A stretch of DNA of 17,317 nt from Bacteroidales bacterium UBA755 (GTDB lineage Bacteria > Bacteroidota > Bacteroidia > Bacteroidales > UBA932): assembly GCA_002297815.1 (NCBI GenBank), contig DBKH01000089.1, positions 1 through 17,317 on the forward strand. The letters run 5' to 3'. Made by a program: the position numbers and the translations under genes. Within the stretch, counting starts at the first letter, position 1, and each line of letters opens with the position of its first letter. Positions 15,210-17,317 of this stretch are shown here, piece after piece. The notes below the pieces were generated by a model. It had not been told where the DNA came from, did not search any database, and worked only from the letters and a program-made list of their open reading frames with translations.

Positions 15210-16877
15210 TCACCAATTTTGTTTTGGAACAAAAGTGATCTCAACATCCCCACCTGAAGTTGGTATTGACTTAAGGTCGTATCCTTCAACGGAGTCTTTG
15301 GTATATTTGCCAGAATTAATTATTGGAGTTATATAATTCAACGTTCCATCACCCAGAAAATCTGATCCTTCATTAATTTTAAATGTCAAGGAACTCAAAC
15401 AGCCATTTTCAGTTGTATTTGCGTCTTCGCCTGAGATAGAGAATTGAACACCAAAAGACCATTTCTCCCCTTTGTTTCCCACATTACCTGATAGGCTGCC
15501 AGACCTTTTCACATTTGATGTATATTTACATGATGTTGTTATTGTCTTTTCTATTGTACCCGATGGATCTTCTTCATATACTGAGAACCATATCGCAGTA
15601 GAATTGTTTGCCAGATCAAAAGGCTCTACGGGGAAATCCTTAGGATAAAACCACTTTGCAACCAAGTCTGCCTTATCACTGATATATGTATAATGGAAAA
15701 CACTGAAACAAGTCCTCCTCTTTTCAACGCTTTTTTTAACTTCCCATAATTCGGATGGTTTAACAGTTTGAGGCACACTATATGAAGATAATACTTTTGA
15801 CCCATATGTCCCCAAATAAAATACAAACTTAATCTCAAGTGAACCTTCACTCCAGAGATATTTTTGGATGTCATTACTCTCTGGTGAAAGTTTGTTTTTT
15901 TGTTTTTTGAATACTGGACTTGTTGACTCAAAATCAGGATCAGTCTTTGCATCCGAGGAATTTTGATAGTCAAGAAATGTTAATTTCGACGGAGCAATTT
16001 TAAACCTGTAAATATACTCTTTAATCATGTGATTCAAAACACCGGCATCGGTGTTCGATTTTGACATTCCATAATAAATATAGTCTCGTTGAGCTGTCTT
16101 GTTATTGTAATATTTAAATTCTTCCGCAGCCTCTTTAACTATAGATGGCAGTGCTGATGCCGGAACAAAATCACTTTCACCAGATTTATCGTAATTCCAA
16201 TAAATGTTAGTATCATGCGTTCTGGTCTCTGGTTGCTTATTCCTGCCATCATAAACATCATAGACAAAGTCAAATGTCGCTTCTGAACCTCTCGTCGCAG
16301 GTGAAACCACACGCATTCTCTCATTACTCTTAATGATTACTACAGGTGAACAAGGAATTGTACCTGCTGAGACCGTTCCCGTTTCTTTACCATTCAAGAA
16401 TATCACATGATCACTTGAGTCATCAGAAATGCCGACAAACACTTCTTTGGAAGAAGTATCCCACGTTTTTACACTGAATCCATCCTTGTCAATCCAAGAC
16501 CAATCCGGAACAAGGATGGTAAGTTTTGGAATGACAGCTTCGATCCTGTCTAAGGATAAAGGATCTTCGCTATATGAAATGAGAATGTCCTTGAATGTCC
16601 TGTTTCCATAAACGACCGCGTCTTTGGTATAAGGATAGAAGACATCGTAATCCATGTCAAATTCCTTAAGAGCCTCATTCTTCAAAAAAGCTCTGAGATC
16701 AGGTTCCCCATACAAAGCGGAAGACAAGATCTTAGCAAACTCCTTCTGCGCGGTAATAAAGGCATCGGAAGATTCTTCATTAATGGTCAATTGATCCGCT
16801 TCCTTAGAGCAAGAAGCAATAGACAGAGCAACAGCCACCATAAAAAGCAGCTTTGCGATTGTGGTTTTAAAGTTCAT
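15210..16877 (-). CDS. Large lipoprotein of unrecognised family, 555 aa
   Basis: A lipoprotein with the signal MNFKTTIAKLLFMVAVALS-IASC and lipidated Cys23 (IASCSKEA). Residues about 30-110 look helical and charged (FAKILSSALYGEPDLRAFLK at 47-66, then EALKEFDMDYDVFYPY), followed by a long beta-rich part with many Ser, Thr and aromatic residues, LTILVPDWSWIDKDGF around 134-149 and a C-terminal SGGDVEITFVPKQNW. I see no protease, hydrolase or binding motif. By position it is the second gene of the receptor operon, 28 nt after the DUF3244 gene and 7 nt before the next lipoprotein. It is likely anchored in the outer membrane; a ligand-binding or surface-layer role is only inference. Confidence 0.8.
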   Translation of the reverse strand: MNFKTTIAKLLFMVAVALSIASCSKEADQLTINEESSDAFITAQKEFAKILSSALYGEPDLRAFLKNEALKEFDMDYDVFYPYTKDAVVYGNRTFKDILISYSEDPLSLDRIEAVIPKLTILVPDWSWIDKDGFSVKTWDTSSKEVFVGISDDSSDHVIFLNGKETGTVSAGTIPCSPVVIIKSNERMRVVSPATRGSEATFDFVYDVYDGRNKQPETRTHDTNIYWNYDKSGESDFVPASALPSIVKEAAEEFKYYNNKTAQRDYIYYGMSKSNTDAGVLNHMIKEYIYRFKIAPSKLTFLDYQNSSDAKTDPDFESTSPVFKKQKNKLSPESNDIQKYLWSEGSLEIKFVFYLGTYGSKVLSSYSVPQTVKPSELWEVKKSVEKRRTCFSVFHYTYISDKADLVAKWFYPKDFPVEPFDLANNSTAIWFSVYEEDPSGTIEKTITTSCKYTSNVKRSGSLSGNVGNKGEKWSFGVQFSISGEDANTTENGCLSSLTFKINEGSDFLGDGTLNYITPIINSGKYTKDSVEGYDLKSIPTSGGDVEITFVPKQNW

Positions 16878-16905
16878 AATTTTGTTTTAAACGATTACTA
16901 TTGTG

Positions 16906-17301
16906 TTATATAGAAAACTCACCTATGAATTGCTTTCCATTTTGTAAGGTGAACGTTATTACATAGTCACCAGTATTTCCTGAAATAGGTAGCACAATAG
17001 ATCCGATTTTACTATTAATTGTGTAATCGTTGTACTCTCCGGATGATAAATTCTGGATGGAGATTTCTACTTCTCCGACATCTTTTATAAAGCGCACCAA
17101 TACAGAAGCAAGTCCCGCATTATAATTAGCCTCAAAAGGAACAAAGGCTTTAGAATGTGGTCGATGCTTAGAACTCTGTTCAACAGGGATTATCACTATC
17201 GGTTCTTCATTGTCTGGAGCACAAACATTACCTGAATAACCCCGTGTCGATGGCAACAACAGAAGCAGACAAACTGCTTTTAATAAAAATTTTAAATGCA
17301 T
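16906..17301 (-). CDS. Secreted DUF3244-type Ig-like protein, 131 aa
   Basis: A signal peptide (MHLKFLLKAVCLLLLLPSTRGYS) is followed by EEPIVIIPVEQ (32-42), a SKAFVPFEANYNAGLASVLV segment (50-69) and the pattern GEVEISIQNLSSGEYNDYTI (76-95), then GDYVITFTLQNGKQFIGEFS (111-130). This is the layout of the Bacteroidota DUF3244 family, small beta-sandwich proteins of unknown function. It has no lipobox, so it is periplasmic or secreted. It is the first gene of the operon that is visible; only 16 bases lie upstream, so whether it is truly the first cannot be seen, and its promoter is outside the window. Confidence 0.75.
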   Translation of the reverse strand: MHLKFLLKAVCLLLLLPSTRGYSGNVCAPDNEEPIVIIPVEQSSKHRPHSKAFVPFEANYNAGLASVLVRFIKDVGEVEISIQNLSSGEYNDYTINSKIGSIVLPISGNTGDYVITFTLQNGKQFIGEFSI

Positions 17302-17317
17302 ATTTTCCAGTTAATAT

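Overview
The window looks like a piece of a chromosome from a Bacteroidota bacterium, most likely Bacteroidales. The reasons are the promoters, which fit the Bacteroides pattern (TTTG, about 20 bp, TAnnTTTG), the lack of Shine-Dalgarno sequences before most starts, and the families present (DUF3244, DUF4249 beside a TonB-dependent receptor, a GH29 fucosidase, a long FtsX-type permease). I cannot name a genus. I see no phage, insertion sequence, CRISPR array, tRNA or rRNA.

Positions 1-4484 are mostly housekeeping. A truncated Na+/H+ antiporter gene (nhaA) runs off the left edge. Next come S-adenosylhomocysteine hydrolase (ahcY) with an intrinsic terminator, the divergent fabG, and a FlK-like hotdog thioesterase convergent with fabG that shares a CTAG at the two stops. 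A 439-bp stretch without a gene follows; it holds a textbook promoter, a folded transcript of about 114 nt and an intrinsic terminator, so probably a small RNA. A ComF-type phosphoribosyltransferase comes after it.

Positions 4615-9050 hold a large FtsX/MacB-type permease without an ATPase partner. Its upstream region carries a -24/-12 (sigma-54) promoter candidate at the right distance from the start, and three palindromes where an enhancer-binding regulator would sit. Beyond it lies a two-gene operon: sn-glycerol-1-phosphate dehydrogenase (egsA/araM type) and a stand-alone phosphohistidine-type swivelling domain that has Gln in place of the catalytic His.

Positions 9103-10500 encode a secreted GH29 alpha-L-fucosidase with a C-terminal discoidin-like domain. 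It converges on a small outer-membrane beta-barrel gene; a hairpin and two copies of a short intergenic repeat lie between them.

Positions 11369-17301 form a tightly packed minus-strand operon, visibly more AT-rich than the left half: DUF3244 secreted protein, 555-aa lipoprotein, 212-aa lipoprotein, TonB-dependent receptor, DUF4249 lipoprotein. Spacings of 28, 7, -1 and 1 nt suggest one transcript and a joint outer-membrane assembly. The two middle lipoproteins are of unrecognised families. This operon, the small RNA and the sigma-54-type control region are the most promising places for something undescribed.
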